DNA from: Petunia secreta
Lineage: Eukaryota; Streptophyta; Magnoliopsida; Solanales; Solanaceae
Assembly: GCA_029990175.1 (NCBI GenBank)
Contig: JARKIP010000022.1
Span: 25,456,001 to 25,520,000, forward strand
Length of the DNA stretch: 64,000 bases
Direction of reading: 5' to 3'
The position numbers were made by a program, and so were the translations under genes. Positions 44,614 to 56,298 of the stretch are shown here, piece by piece. Numbering within the stretch: position 1 is the stretch's first letter; every line of letters starts with the position of its first letter. Under the pieces are notes generated by a model. That model saw only the letters and a list, made by a program, of their open reading frames with translations, ran no database searches and had not been told where the DNA came from.

Positions 44614-45462
44614 AAACAAGCATCTCAAGCTAAGAAAATTTGGAATAAGATAGCATCAACATCCATCAACCTCTCTTTGGTTGACACATTGAGTCAAATG
44701 CCAAATGTTGCAAAGCTTGTGAAAGACCTTCTGACCTAGAAGAATTATGAGGACTATGAACCAAGCAAGGTGACTCATCAATGTAGTTCAATTGTCTCAA
44801 AGCATATGGAAAGGAAGATGGAAGATCCCGGAGCCTTCACAGTTCCATGCACAATTGGAGGGAAACATTTCCCTAAAGCTTTATGTGATCTTGGAACTAG
44901 CATCAATTTGATGACGTATGCGGTCTACAAGACTTTAACTACCAAGGAAATTCCCAAGGCTACCAATATGAATTTAAAAATGGCCGACCGCTCCATGAAG
45001 CAACCAATTGGAATTTTCACCAATATTCTAGTGAAGGTGGAGAAATTTATATTCCCGACAGATTTTGTGATCTTAGATTTCCCGATGGACATTGACGCCC
45101 CCATTATTCTTGGGCATCAATTTTTAGCTACCGGGAGAGCACTTTGTGATGTGGAGAAGGGGGAGCTTACATTTCGTTTCAATGGTGAGAAGGTGGTGTT
45201 TCATATATGCAAAACATTGAAACAACCCATGGAGGAGGAAGCCACTTGTTCTTATGTGGACATGGTTGTGGAAGCACTTGTGGGAAAAGAGAGTGTTCTA
45301 ATGCGTCAAGCAGATGAATTGGTCGCAGTGATTTGGAACATGGATATTGATAGTAAAGAGAGTGTTGCCGAATGTGTGAAAGTATTGGAAGGACTTGGCA
45401 CTAACCCTATGTTCCCAAAAAGCTTTCCATTGATCTTGACAACCGAACCACTCCTCCTATAA
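44614..45462 (+). pseudogene. Athila-2 protease
   Basis: This continues the gag C-terminal frame after the TAA at 44611 and a TAG near 44738. Landmarks are IASTSINLSLVDTLSQMP, DPGAFTVPCTIGGKHF, then the catalytic ALCDLGTSINLM (Asp codon 44887-44889) and ILGHQFLATGRALCDVEKGEL. From 44770 to 45462 the frame is open for 230 codons. The enzyme would process the polyprotein. Unlike Athila-1 the catalytic Asp-Leu-Gly is intact. A shift follows at about 45465. Confidence 0.85.
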
Positions 45463-45465
45463 AGC

Positions 45466-46640
45466 CCTCCATTGATGAACCTCCAAAACTTGAACTAAAG
45501 GTACTCCCAAGCCATTTGAGACACATTTTCCTAGGCCAAAACTGCACTCTTCCTATAATCATCTCTTCCTACTTGACCAAAGAACAAGAAGATCAACTTG
45601 TAGGAGTGGTGAGAAGAAGAATTAAAGCAGTTGGGTGGACTCTTCCAGACATAAGAGGAATTGATCCGATAGTATGCACTCACAAAATTCTTCTTGAAGA
45701 AGGATGTAAACCAACGGTGGAATATCAAAGCAGGTTGAATCCTCCAATGCAAGAAGTTGTCAAAAAGGAGATCATCAAATGGATAGAATGCGGGGGGTGA
45801 TTGTTCCACTCTCCGATAGTGAATGGGTCTCACCCGTTCAATGTGTGCCCAAAAAGGGAGGGATGATGATAGTTCACAATGAAAAAGGTGAAGCTATATC
45901 AACTCGAACCGTGACCGGTTGGCGAGTGTGCATGGACTACCGTAAGCTCAACAATGCAACAAGAAAAGATCATTTTCCCCTATCCTTCATTGACCAAATG
46001 CTTGATCATTTGGCGGTCCGAGCTTACTATTGTTTCCTAGATGGATATTCATGGTACAATCAAATCTTAATTGAAGCAAATGATCAAGATAAGAAAACCT
46101 TCACATGTCCTTATGGCACTTTTGCATTCTGCAAAATGCCTTTTGGACTTTGCAATGCCCCGACCACTTTTCAAAGGTGTATGCTTTCACTCTTCCATTA
46201 AATGGTGGACATTTTTTTAGAGGTGTTCATGGATGATTTCTCCGTAGTGGGTGATTCTTTTGAAGATTGTCTAATTTGGAGAAAGTTTTAGAGAGGTGTG
46301 AAGAAACCAAACTTGTGCTCAATTAGGAGAAATGCCATTTCCTTGTTCAAGAAGGAATTGTTCTAGGGCACAAAGTGTCCAAGAAAGGAATTTAAGTAGA
46401 TCATGCAAAGATTGAAGTCATCTCCAAACTTCCACCTCCTACAACCGTCAAAGGAGTGAGAAGCTTCTTGGGACATGCAGAATTTTATCACCGCTTCATC
46501 AAAGATTTCTCCAAGACTGTTAACCCATTGTGCAAGTTGTTGGAAAAAGATGCTAAGTTTGAAGTCAATGAAGCATGTTTGAAAGCCTTTGAAGAAGTCA
46601 ATTTCAGATTGACAACCGCACCGGTAGTAGTGAGTCCAAA
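45466..46640 (+). pseudogene. Athila-2 linker and reverse transcriptase
   Basis: The linker (45516-45800) has LRHIFLGQNCTLPIIIS-like text and VGWTLPDIRGIDPIVCTHKI. RT begins in a new frame at 45779 with SDSEWVSPVQCVPKKGG, then TGWRVCMDYRKLNNATRKDHF and TFTCPYGTFAFCKMPFGLCN. It meets a stop at 46199. Beyond it, the catalytic FMDD is at 46226-46237, followed by a small deletion, more stops and the connection domain (46456-46644, MRSFLGHAEFYHRFIKDFSK). RT would copy Athila RNA. At least three stops or shifts disable it. Confidence 0.85.
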
Positions 46641-47108
46641 ATAGAATCTCCCATTTGAGCTCATGTCTGATGTTGGTGATGTTGCATTGGGGGTTATGCT
46701 TGGCCAAAGGGTTGAGAAGATGTTTCACCTTATCTATTATGCTAGCAAGACCATGAAAGGAGCTCAACAAAATTACACGGTGACAGAAAAGAAGTTGTTA
46801 GCCATTGTCTTTGGCTTTGAGAAATTTTGATCTTACTTGATTGGGATCTAGGGTCATTGTACATACCGATCATTCCTCAATCCGATACTTGATGGCCTTC
46901 AAAAGCAAGATTGATTAGATGGGTTTTATTGTTATAAGAATTTGATCTTGAGATATTTGATAGAAAGGGAACATAGAATCAAATGGCGGACCACTTATCC
47001 CATTTGAAGGAGAAGGGTCGCCCAAAAGAAACCCTTGAGAACAATGATTTTTTCACGAATGAGAGGCTATTGGCGGTATCTTTGGAGGAAACTTCTTCAA
47101 GGTTGATG
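46641..47108 (+). pseudogene. Athila-2 RNase H and start of integrase, decayed
   Basis: After TAG at 46642 the text reads on as an RNase H (NLPFELMSDVGDVALGVMLGQR, IYYASKTMKGAQQNY and EKKLLAIVFGFEKF), with stops at about 46828 and 46918. A MADHLSHLKE-like piece (about 46980) and ERLLAVSLEETSS (to 47105) mark the region before the integrase zinc domain. The first catalytic Asp motif is changed (CDAS in Athila-1, SDVG here). Integrase proper is not present. Confidence 0.75.
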
Positions 47109-47589
47109 TAACACCATCGTGCCGCGACGTTAAATCAAGCGCTTCTGGGGAGGCAACCCAAGTTTTACTTTTAGCAAATTTAGTTTTAACCATGTAGTTA
47201 GTGTAAAAATTTCATGTGAAGTTCTGTGATGAATGCATTTGATCTTGGTCGAACTGGTGTTGATGCAGGGAATTGCAAGGAACGAAAAGTGAGAAAAGTT
47301 GAAGAGTGGGAAAGACCGCCGATTAAAGTTCGAAAACAAAAGGGCGGCCTAACCAAAGGAAATGCGGGCTGCCGATAAAGGCAGTGAGCAAGTTTTTCAG
47401 CGGAGTGAAGGACTACTCAGCCTTTCATTAGGCGAGCTGCCCATTCAATTCCGCAGAACAATCGGCGGGCCAACCCACTGGTGCACACTTGGAGGACATA
47501 ACTCCTACTCGCCTTCATTTCGGTAACCTGCCGAATAAAGTGCGAGCCGCCTCTCATAGGGCTGACGGGTTTTTACCCGACTATATAAG
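47109..47589 (+). other. Athila-2 3' untranslated region, cut by element D
   Basis: Just after the pol remnant lies GCCGCGACGTTAAATCAAGC and GGGAGGCAACCCAAG, text I associate with the untranslated region downstream of Athila pol. A GC-rich stretch with GGGCGGCC and GGCGGGCC words (47300-47560) follows. No env-like frame is present. The element is interrupted at 47590 by the LTR of element D. Confidence 0.6.
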
Positions 47590-50148
47590 TGCACGACCCG
47601 GAATCCGCTTAGGCCGTGCGGGCACTCGACATCCTCCCCTAGACCCATCGGGCGAACCCTTACCAATTAAATGAGGAACATAAATATAGTAATTCATAAA
47701 TAAGGACAAGACTTTAAAAAAAAATACCGACATACTGATACCTCTAAGCTGTATAAAAAGAAATTACCACTGACTACCCAATATGCTAGGTTTAGGGTTA
47801 TCCAGACTAGACATCTAAGAGTACAAAAGAAGACAGATACCTCCTGAAAGGAGCAAAATGCAACTGAAATAATAACCAATAAACTGGTGGTCATCCGGAA
47901 TAAAAGCTGACTCACCCTGACAGCTGAAGTCGTCTTCGCTCCTTCACAAAGTGGCGAACTTAATCCTGGAGCGAACCTGCCGAAAGAAAATTGATAGACA
48001 AGAAACAAACAACAGATAAGGGTGAGTCAAAAGGACTCAATAAGTGGGGCAGACTAGCCACCTCAAAGAATAGGATAGCTAGCAAGGGAGAAGAAACAGA
48101 TAAATCAAATTCCTCTTATTTAAATTATAAAAAGGCAGAGCCAGATAATAACCGGAAACACGTATGAAACCATAAACTCAACCAGGAATACGAGCCAGAA
48201 ACATATCAACAAATAAGAAATGCACATATAAGCAGAACAGTAGTTATGTACCACAAGTTTACACAATGGTATGAAATGAAATATGATGCAAAGGGTCGCA
48301 TGTACCCGTAATCCCATCTCGAAGCGGAATACTCCTACATTCGAGGGGAATCCAATCTGATAACCAACTGCAGTGGAATACTCCTGCTCCTGGGGCGGAA
48401 TACTCCTGCACCCGATATAATATAAACCAGAGGCGGAATACTCCCTCACTCACCTGGGGCAGAATACTCCTGCACCCGATATAATATAAAGCTGAGGCGG
48501 AATACTCCTGCACTCAGTATCTGACATAAGAGCGGAATACTCCTGCTCCTGGGGCGGAATACTCTTGCACCCAATATGATATATACCAGAGGCGGAATAC
48601 TCCTGCACTCTCCTAGGGCGGAATTTTCCTGCACCCGATAAAATGTAAACCAGAGGCGAAATACTCCTGCACTCTCCTGGGGCGGAATACTCCCGCACTC
48701 AATATGATATGCAATGTAATGCATATGAATGCAATATGATGCAATAATAACCCTTCACCAGCGCGGGACTCTTATCGACAGCCAGAAAGTAGATGCCAAC
48801 TCACAGCCAGAGTACAATGCTCAGATCCTCAATGTAATAGCAATAACAGGACATAACATATAATATACAATGTAAATCTAAAGCTAAGGCGTAATGAGTA
48901 CGTCTATCGGCAGCTACACACGTAAGGAACACGTGGTAGAAAATCCATGAGGCTAGGTGCCTCCAAAGAAATGGATATAAACACTTACTTCTTCCAAAAG
49001 TTAGTACTGTTAATCAATAACCACTTTATCCTTTGGTTTCCTTGCCAAACGATCCCTCTCTATTCAATAAGCAAAAAAAATATATCAAATTAGGCTAAAG
49101 GCTTCATTCCTCACATCTTAGGGCAATCCGGTTAGGAACCTGATACCCTATTCGCATACGCAATACGCAGGTTAGGCCTATGTACAGGTTTTTAAGGTCA
49201 CATAACCAGACTCTACATAAATTATATTTATATGTTTCCCATAACTCACTGAGTGTTGATATATATTCAATTCCATTATCGGGGTCCATTTGACCCTTTA
49301 AACTAATAATTGAACTTATTAGGACGATGTCTAATATCCCAATTTCTACTGTCAAAATATATTTAAACACATGCAATAAACTAAAATAATGCATTAAGAT
49401 CATTATCTGAATGTCCCGGGGTAAACATTCTATTTTTCTCTATTTTTCTCATTTTCTGGTATTTTTTTTCTTTCTCCTTCACGCTCTCGTTTTATGTTCC
49501 TGAACGTTCTTATGTTTCTGTATGTTTTCTCTGTTTCTATACATTTTGAGCTTTATATAAGCTCAGCCACCACCATCATTTCATTTGTTTCCTTTTCCTT
49601 TCTTGTCTTTTTCTCTATTTCTTTCTTTTCCTTTTTCATTTTATTTTTTTTAATCATTTCTTTTCTTTTCGAAAATTAAAACGATACCCTATGATACTCG
49701 AAATAATTCTAACTTTTGCATATAAGTTATACAAAATATATGTAACAAACTTGATAAGGCGGATCTCAAATCGAATTCTCGAAACTATATATGCAAATTA
49801 AATTTAAAAAAAAAATCAAATTATTTAACTTTCGGCATTTTAGTAGAAACTAGCCGAAAAACCTTGCAATTCACTTTTGAAAGTTCACAAAATTCATAAA
49901 TAATCATACGAACCCAACGACGCTTTCAGATTTCGAATCGGAGTTCATTCGCCAAAATTGAGCTCGAAAACCTCTTTTAAATATTTATCGACAATAAAAA
50001 CTGAAATCTTCTTCCAATATGTACCAAACGAGGTCTGATTTAACTCAAATGTTACAGACAAGTCCTAATGGACCTTACAAATATTTAAAAATTATCGGCA
50101 CATTGATCGGAGTCCTAACTTCCGAAACGACTGACCGAGGTCGTTTCA
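47590..50148 (-). repeat. Element D, LTR copy 1 (about 2.56 kb)
   Basis: The left edge TGCACGACCCGGAATCCG and right edge GGTCGTTTCA are defined by comparison with copy 2 (54203-61275), by the PBS at 54187-54200 and by the purine tract beyond 50148. A TATA-like TTATATAA on the minus strand is at 49553-49560. It contains a short-repeat array (48327-48700). Open frames on the minus strand at 48120-48724 come from that array. Colinearity with copy 2 is continuous apart from the insertion there. Confidence 0.8.
48327..48700 (-). repeat. GGAATACTCC minisatellite in D LTR copy 1
   Basis: About twelve occurrences of GCGGAATACTCCTGC or close variants are spaced roughly 25-45 bases apart, alternating with CACCCGATATAATATAAACC and CACTCTCCTGG text. 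The core GGAATACTCC is nearly its own reverse complement. The same array, with about twelve units, is at 54938-55311 in LTR copy 2. Confidence 0.85.
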
Positions 50149-50160
50149 TTCTCCTCCACT
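50149..50160 (-). promoter_or_regulatory. Element D copy 1 polypurine tract
   Basis: On the minus strand AGTGGAGGAGAA directly precedes the LTR start TGAAACGACC. Upstream on the same strand is GTTCGAGGACGAACGAGAG, text typical of the end of gypsy pol genes. Copy 2 has AGTGGAGGGGAA at 61276-61287. Confidence 0.75.
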
Positions 50161-50530
50161 TATACTCTCGTTCGTCCTCGAACGAGCCTAAGTTTAAAGC
50201 AAAATTCATGCAGATAACAAGAGAACTTGCACAACCTTCATAAACTACGAACGGACATTATCTCATGATTACAGAATTAGAATTATAACATGCACATCAA
50301 ACTCTTGGATAAAAATATAGCTGGATAGTATCATAACGCCATTGCCCAGCTTATTCTGACTAAGCTGGCCCTTCCTCGATCACAAGAAGAGAGTTCTATA
50401 TTTTCGAAATAAAGATACACGAAACTTTGGATGGGTTAACCTGATTCAGCCGATAATCACCTCTTTGATATACCTTTTGATATTAAACAGGTCGATGGAA
50501 CTAAGAATTAGCTCACGCTTGATGCAATAG

Positions 50531-51483
50531 GGGGAGCTTTTGAAGTACTTTGTCACTACACACTATAGAAGATTTGATGCAAGCTATATTATTTTTACGA
50601 ACGCACTATACAACATCTCAGTTGATGTTAGTGTTGTTCCGCAAGCACCTTGTGGGAATGTAGTTACTCATATCCTAATGTATGTCAAAGGTTCATCTGA
50701 ACAGGGTCTATCATATAAGGATAAGGATCATGCAAATACTACTGCATAGTATGATGCAGACCAGGAATGATCTTCAGGCTGAACATCTACTTCAAGGTAT
50801 TGTCTTTGAAAATATTTTGACTTGAAAAAGTAAAAATAAAAGAGACATGTAGTTGGACCATGAGCGGAGGCAGAATACCAGCAACAAAGTTGATTACATG
50901 TGCACTTATAACGCTAAAGTAACTTCTCAAAGAGTTGAGGTGTGAAGGAGATATGCCAATGATGGATGGACGATAAGCTGCACTAGACCTTTAACTCTAA
51001 ATTTTCATGAAGTAAAACAGTGTCAGTATGAGGATCCAGTTCTAGTTGAATACAGACAGATAGCCTGAAGAAAACCGAAGTCACAATACAGGGTTACTAC
51101 TGACGGGGTTCTCATGTATAAAGATAGACTTTGTGTTCCTGATGTTGCAGATTTATGTGGACAGATTATGATAGAGGCACATTATTCCAAATACATTGTT
51201 CATCCAGGTTCGACAAAGATGTGCCATGATCTTAAGCAGATTTATTCATGGGACGGAATGAAGTGTGACATAGTATAATTTGTGGCTTAGTGTTCTAATT
51301 GCCAGCAAGTTAAAGTCGTGTCATCCTTCCAAACTTTATACTTTCAGCAGATAGGTATGTATATATGATCAGGTTGCCAGCTTATCTCTATCATTAATAG
51401 ATTATTAGTGAGTTTAACAATGATCGACACTCATTGTAGGTTTCTGTCGTGGCCCTAGGTTGGGACGTGACAAAAGTAGTATC
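50531..51483 (+). mobile_element. Insertion in D copy 1: fragment of a plus-strand gypsy element
   Basis: D copy 2 runs without interruption at the equivalent point (about 61656), so about 950 bases were gained in copy 1 or lost from copy 2. The segment holds an integrase relic (51009-51318) and, at its right end, GGGACGTGACA followed by AAAGTAGTATCAACGCC, which resembles an LTR end next to a decayed initiator-tRNA PBS. No complete LTR or target duplication was identified. Confidence 0.55.
51009..51318 (+). pseudogene. Gypsy integrase zinc-binding domain relic
   Basis: One frame reads EVKQCQYEDPVLVEYRQIA, a stop, then VTTDGVLMYKDRLCVPDVAD and IMIEAHYSKYIVHPGSTKM, then LKQIYSWDGMKCDIV, a stop, FVA, a stop and CSNCQQVKV. 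This is the N-terminal integrase domain with its two His (EAHYS, IVHPG) and two Cys (CSNC). Three stops and loss of the catalytic core make it a relic. It resembles the fragment at 2976-3123. Confidence 0.8.
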
Positions 51484-52700
51484 AACGCCTTGGAGATTTA
51501 GTATTACCATTCAGTATTTGGAGGAAGACTCCTCCACTTAAAGCACAAACTCATGCAGCTATTTGAATAGGAATAATCATCCCCGCACAGTCTACTGGAC
51601 TAAAGAAGATTTAGCTAAAAACAGAATGCGGCTGAGACCTGAGTTACTAAATTACCCTTTCGAGTTGCCAAACAGCTGCAACTCTCGAGTCACAACTCCA
51701 TACATTTTCCATAAGCATCACCGCCTGATGGACCAAATCAAAAGTCAAATAATGCCTCTCATTACCCTTAGTAGCCTTGAAAAAAACAACAATGTGCTTA
51801 CCCGGCTACAATAACACGTACTCTGGCTCAACACAGGGAACATCACAAGTGGCTACCAACCGCCCAAGCTCACTAGTGCTGGACGAAGAAGAAATGGAAA
51901 AGAACCGAGGATAGAAATAATTAGAGCTTCAGGAAGCTCATCTTCTTATTTGTTTGGCTACCAAAGCTACACTACTTACGAGTCAAAGTAGCCCAACAAT
52001 CACAATTAAAGAAAAAGATATAAATGAGCTTTATGGAACAACATCCATGCCAATTTGACCTCCAATAAGAAGGAAACTTTGACAATTTACCAGAAACCCT
52101 TTTATAACCCAGACAAGCTCATAGGATAACATGACTTTACTAGCGTTTTGAACCAAGAGGAGATACGTAGATCAAATATTACTTACTAATTACTTTGCAC
52201 CGGAAGAAATGATAACACTTTCTGATGGTGATGAATTAGGATCCCACTATCCTACCAGTATTGAATTTTGAGGAAAGAGGTAAACTGAATTGATATAATA
52301 ACAGAAGGTGGCGTACCAAGATGCCAAGCAGACAATACCGACACTCACTCCCAAATCTCTCACATTTAAATCAGATAAACTAATAGGGTCTCACAAATTC
52401 CTTGAATAAATCATACTAGAAGCTCACCCCTCTACCGCAATCGATTCTTAATAGAAAAATATCCAAAGAAGCCATGGAAACATGGTAAAATAAACGAAGT
52501 CCAGACCGATTAGAAAAATGAAATCTTATTCACATATTATGGAAGAAGAAATACATGGATGTACTACATTGGATACCTCAACATCCTCCCAGACTAGCAG
52601 TTCATAGAACTGCCTCTGCAGCTGAGCTAAGCCACTACCTTGATAATCACCTTCTGAAGAACCACTGCCACCACGCTCTCAACCTCTACTCGATGGTGGC

Positions 52701-54186
52701 ATTTCTCTAGCTGATTGAGATCTAAATGAAATCCCCTGCGATTGTACAGGTGCCTGATGACGAGAGAAAGGACGACTGCCTACTTGCCGGACTAAGGGAA
52801 AACTCCTCAAAGGATAACTAGTACTCATGACAATGATAAAATCTTTCTGCTGAAAATAGAAGCATGACAGATTGTTGATAGCTATAAAGAGAAAAATTGG
52901 GTCTATCTTAATGAACTACTAGTGCACTTTAAGAATTACCGTCTACTAGCTGAGATAACCTGGCAGGTGACCTCCCAAAATAATCAGAACTCTTACCTCT
53001 AAATGAGGTACCATGGTGCCCACCAGGGCCGTGGGATCTTTTGCTCTCCCGCTCTAACTCTTCCCTCTCTAACTTATGGTATACGCAATACCTCTGAGCA
53101 ATATCAACAACGACATCAAATGAAGTTCCAACTTCAATTTCTCAAGCCATCTGGGATCTCAAGGAAAAGAAAGGTCATCAATAAATCCTTGAATCTCCCG
53201 AAAGGCTCAAGGACAAGTTCTAATGCATATCCAGTCATCCTAAAGAATCAAATCTCATACTATGAACCCAATAGGCTACCCTATCCAATCCACCCAAAAC
53301 TAGCGACACTTTTCATCTTGTTGCACGAAAGGAACAATTTCATAAATCGACAAGAAAAATCGCACCAAGTCAGCTTAGGCAAGCCTTGCCTAGCTGATAA
53401 AATAGCGGTCCACCAATCCAAGGCTGGACCCTGAAACTGGAAAGAAGAATAATCAAAACCATACCGCTCGATATAATCAAGAGCCTGAAGGATACGTTGA
53501 CATCATTTTATTTTTAAAAAAATCATGAGGTTTATCTGATGCATTGCTTAAGAATATCGAAAGGTTCAACTACGTAAAATAATGCAACCTCTTTGGGCAC
53601 TCGGATCGAATCGTTACCTCGGCTGGCTAACCAGCCGGAACAATTGGTGGCGGAACATATGCTACTTCTAGAACATAATTTACTGGGGCAACATCAGGGA
53701 CTGGAATAGGGGCTCCCTGAGACCGAACGTCTCCATCTGCGGCAACCTGATAGGCTGTCTAGCAAATAATAGATTCTTGCGATATCTGCGTCGCCAAGAT
53801 TCCCGTAAAAGCATCATAGAGAGCCAAAGGAACCACAAGGCCCTACTCCCTTGCCCATCGCGAGATGGCACAGCTGGGACTTCCGTAACTAGATCGTCAG
53901 CACGATCCAACACTCACGGAGCTTGAGTAGCTCTAGCCCCATGCTAGACTACTTCGTCTAGAACTCATGCCGTTTGCTGATTTGTCGCACGAGGGTTCAC
54001 ATTACCACGAAGGAATTAACGAATTAACAAAAATAATTTTGAATCCTAGACCGACGCACGATCAAAAATAAAGAAAGTAAAACTTCCTAAATGCCATCAT
54101 AGCCTCTCGTAGATAAGTACGGACATCTACGTACCCATCAGCGAGACTCGACTAGACACTGTCTTAGTCTGGATAGACTCTAAACC
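52701..54186 (-). pseudogene. Element D copy 1 gag remnant
   Basis: Reading left from the PBS, the minus strand passes a leader and then gag-like text: PIPVPDVAPVNYVLEV-like sequence near 53690, YGFDYSSFQFQGPALDWWTA at about 53440, FKDLLMTFLFSLRSQMA near 53190, EVGTSFDVVVDIAQRY and VYHKLEREELERE at about 53070. The tail has SDYFGRSPA and QLQRQFYELL at about 52600-52980. This is the order of a gypsy gag of the Tekay-like type. Stops and shifts are frequent, and no Cys-His knuckle remains. The same segments are readable in copy 2 (62800-64000). Gag would package RNA; here only an ancestral function can be claimed. Confidence 0.7.
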
Positions 54187-54200
54187 GTGATCTGATACCA
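54187..54200 (-). promoter_or_regulatory. Element D primer-binding site (initiator tRNA-Met)
   Basis: On the minus strand TGGTATCAGATCAC starts two bases after the LTR end GGTCGTGTCA. It matches the initiator tRNA-Met PBS for TGGTATCAGA and then differs. It fixes LTR copy 2 as a 5' LTR of a minus-strand element whose internal region lies to its left. Confidence 0.85.
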
Positions 54201-54937
54201 ACTGACACGACCCGGAATCCGATTAGGCCGTGCGGGCAACCCGACATCATCTCCTATACCCGTCGAGCGAACCCGTACCAATTAAATTAGGAACATAAAT
54301 ATAATAATTCATAAATAAGGACAAGACTTCAAAAAAAACACCGACATACTGATAACTATAAGCTGTACAAAAGAAATTAATGCTTACTACCCAATATACT
54401 AGGTTTAGGGTTATTCAGACTAGACATCTAAGAGTACAAAAGAAGATAGATACCTCCTGAAGGGAGCAAAATGCAACTGAAATAATAACCAATAAACTGG
54501 TGGCCATCCGGAATAAAAGCTGGCTCACCCTGACAGCTGAAGTCGTCTTCGCTTCTTCACAACGTGGCGAACTAAATCCTGGAGAGAACATGCCAAAACG
54601 AAATAGATAGACAAGATACAAATAACAAACAAGGGTGAGTCAAAAGGACTCAATAAGTGGGGCAGACTAGCCACCTCAAAGAATAGGATAGCTAGCCAGG
54701 GAGAAGAAACAGATAAACCAAATTCCTCTTATTTAAATTATAAAAAGACAGAGCCAGATAATAACTGGAAACACGTATGAAACCATAAACTCAACCAGGA
54801 ATACGAGCCAAAAACATATCAACAAATAAGCAATGCACGTATAAGCAGAATAGTAGTTATGTACCACAAGTTTACACAATGGTATGAAATGAAATATGAT
54901 GCAAAATGTCACATGTGCTCGTAATCCCATCTCAAAG

Positions 54938-55311
54938 CGGAATACTCATGCATTCGAGGGGAATCCAATCTGATAACCAACTGGAGCGTAATACTCCTGC
55001 TCCTGGGGTGGAATACTCCTGCACCCGATATAATATAAACCAGAAGCGGAATATTCCTGCACTCTCCTGGGGCGGAATATTCCTGCACCCAATATAATGT
55101 AATGCTGAGGCGGAATACTCCTGCACTTAATATCTAACATAAGAGTGGAATACTCCTGCTCCTGGGGCGGAATACTCCTGCACCCAATATGATATAAACC
55201 AGAGGCGGAATACTCCTGCACTCTCCTGGGGCGGAATACTCCTGCACCCAATAAAATGTAAACCAGAGGCAGAATACTCCTGCACTCTCCTGGAGCGGAA
55301 TACTCCTGCAC
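54938..55311 (-). repeat. GGAATACTCC minisatellite in D LTR copy 2
   Basis: About twelve units of GCGGAATACTCCTGC or variants (including GGAATATTCC, a perfect palindrome) alternate with CACCCAATATAATATAAACC-like and CACTCTCCTGGGG text. Unit order is close to, but not the same as, copy 1. Open minus-strand frames at 54932-55371 follow from the repeat. Confidence 0.85.
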
Positions 55312-55480
55312 CCGATATGATATGCAACGTAGTGCATATGAATCCAATATGATGCAATAATAACCCTTCACCAGCGCAGGACTCTCATCGACAACCGGGA
55401 AGCAGATGCCAACTCACAGCCAGAGTACAATGCTCAGATCCTCAATGCAATACCAATAACAAGACATAACATATAATATA

Positions 55481-56298
55481 AGCTCAGCCAAGCCTTTAGT
55501 GAGCAATTCATCAACTTGCTTTTGCAATTCTCTTGTATCCTCCGGATTGCTCCTATAAGCCGGCTTGTTTGGGATTTGGGATCCCGGGACAAAGTCTATT
55601 TGATGTTCAATGCCCCTCAAAGGAGGCAATCCATCCGGCATTTCATCCGGGAACATGTCCCCAAAATCCTTCAAGACATTCTCAAACACACTAGGCAAAG
55701 GGTTAGAAGAAAAATCACAGTTAGAGTTTAGGATCATACCTTTGTGCACTAGGCATAGGAGAAATTTGGTGCCATCATTTCCTTTTAAGACCTCGCCCGG
55801 TTGCATCATGGCACAAATGCCACCGGTAGAAGAAGAAGGTGGGATTGCCACCATGCTTTTGGACAAAGGGCTAGTCTCAATGATTGACTTGGCCTTTGCC
55901 ACCTCCCTCAACTCCCTCATCCTATTGTAGTCATCACTCACTTGTTTGGGAGTTAGGGGCTTCAACACAAATTTCTTTCCTTCATGTTGGAGCGTGTAAG
56001 TGTTGACACGCCCGTCATGAACCGCTTGTCGATCAAATTGCCAAGGCCTCCCAAAGAGAAGGTGGCAAGCTTGCATGGGCACAACATCGAACAAGTGTTC
56101 ATCAACACAACTACCCATTTTGAACTTGATCATTGCTTGCTTCACTACCTTCAACTCTCCACATTCACTTAGCCATTGCAATCGATAGGGCTTGGGATGT
56201 TTCACCGTAGGCAATTTCAATTGGGTTATAAGAGATCGACTCACAACATTAGTACAACTCCCGGAGTCAATGATCATAGAGCACACAACACCCTTAAC
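55481..56298 (-). pseudogene. Element B protease and beginning of RT, truncated
   Basis: The minus-strand frame begins after a stop at 56299-56301 (TGA where A has CGA, Arg). It reads CSMIIDSGSCTNVVSRSLIT with the catalytic Asp-Ser-Gly, FGRPWQFDRQAVHDGRVNT, KFVLKPLTPKQVSDDYNRM, the RT approach GIEHQIDFVPGSQIPNKPAY and ELQKQVDELLTKGLAE, and stops matching at about 55481, where D LTR sequence takes over. It is colinear with element A and lacks A's one-base loss in this region. The rest of RT, RNase H, integrase and the 3' LTR are missing. Confidence 0.85.

Larger units (their letters stand above)
50161..52700 (-). other. Element D copy 1 internal region without recognisable pol
   Basis: This stretch is colinear with copy 2 (61288-62800) except for the insertion at 50531-51483. 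I see no protease, RT, RNase H or integrase motif on the minus strand. Short frames such as 51563-51814 (plus) lack support. The element therefore appears to go from a gag remnant almost directly to the polypurine tract. Confidence 0.55.

Noticed and set aside
47109..47589. Env-like gene of Athila-2
   Set aside because: The interval after pol is too short, without an open frame, signal peptide or membrane segment. If one existed it would be beyond the D insertion.
48120..48724. Minus-strand proteins with repeated YSAPGECRSIPP text (also 54932-55371)
   Set aside because: They are frame-independent products of the GGAATACTCC minisatellite in the D LTR.
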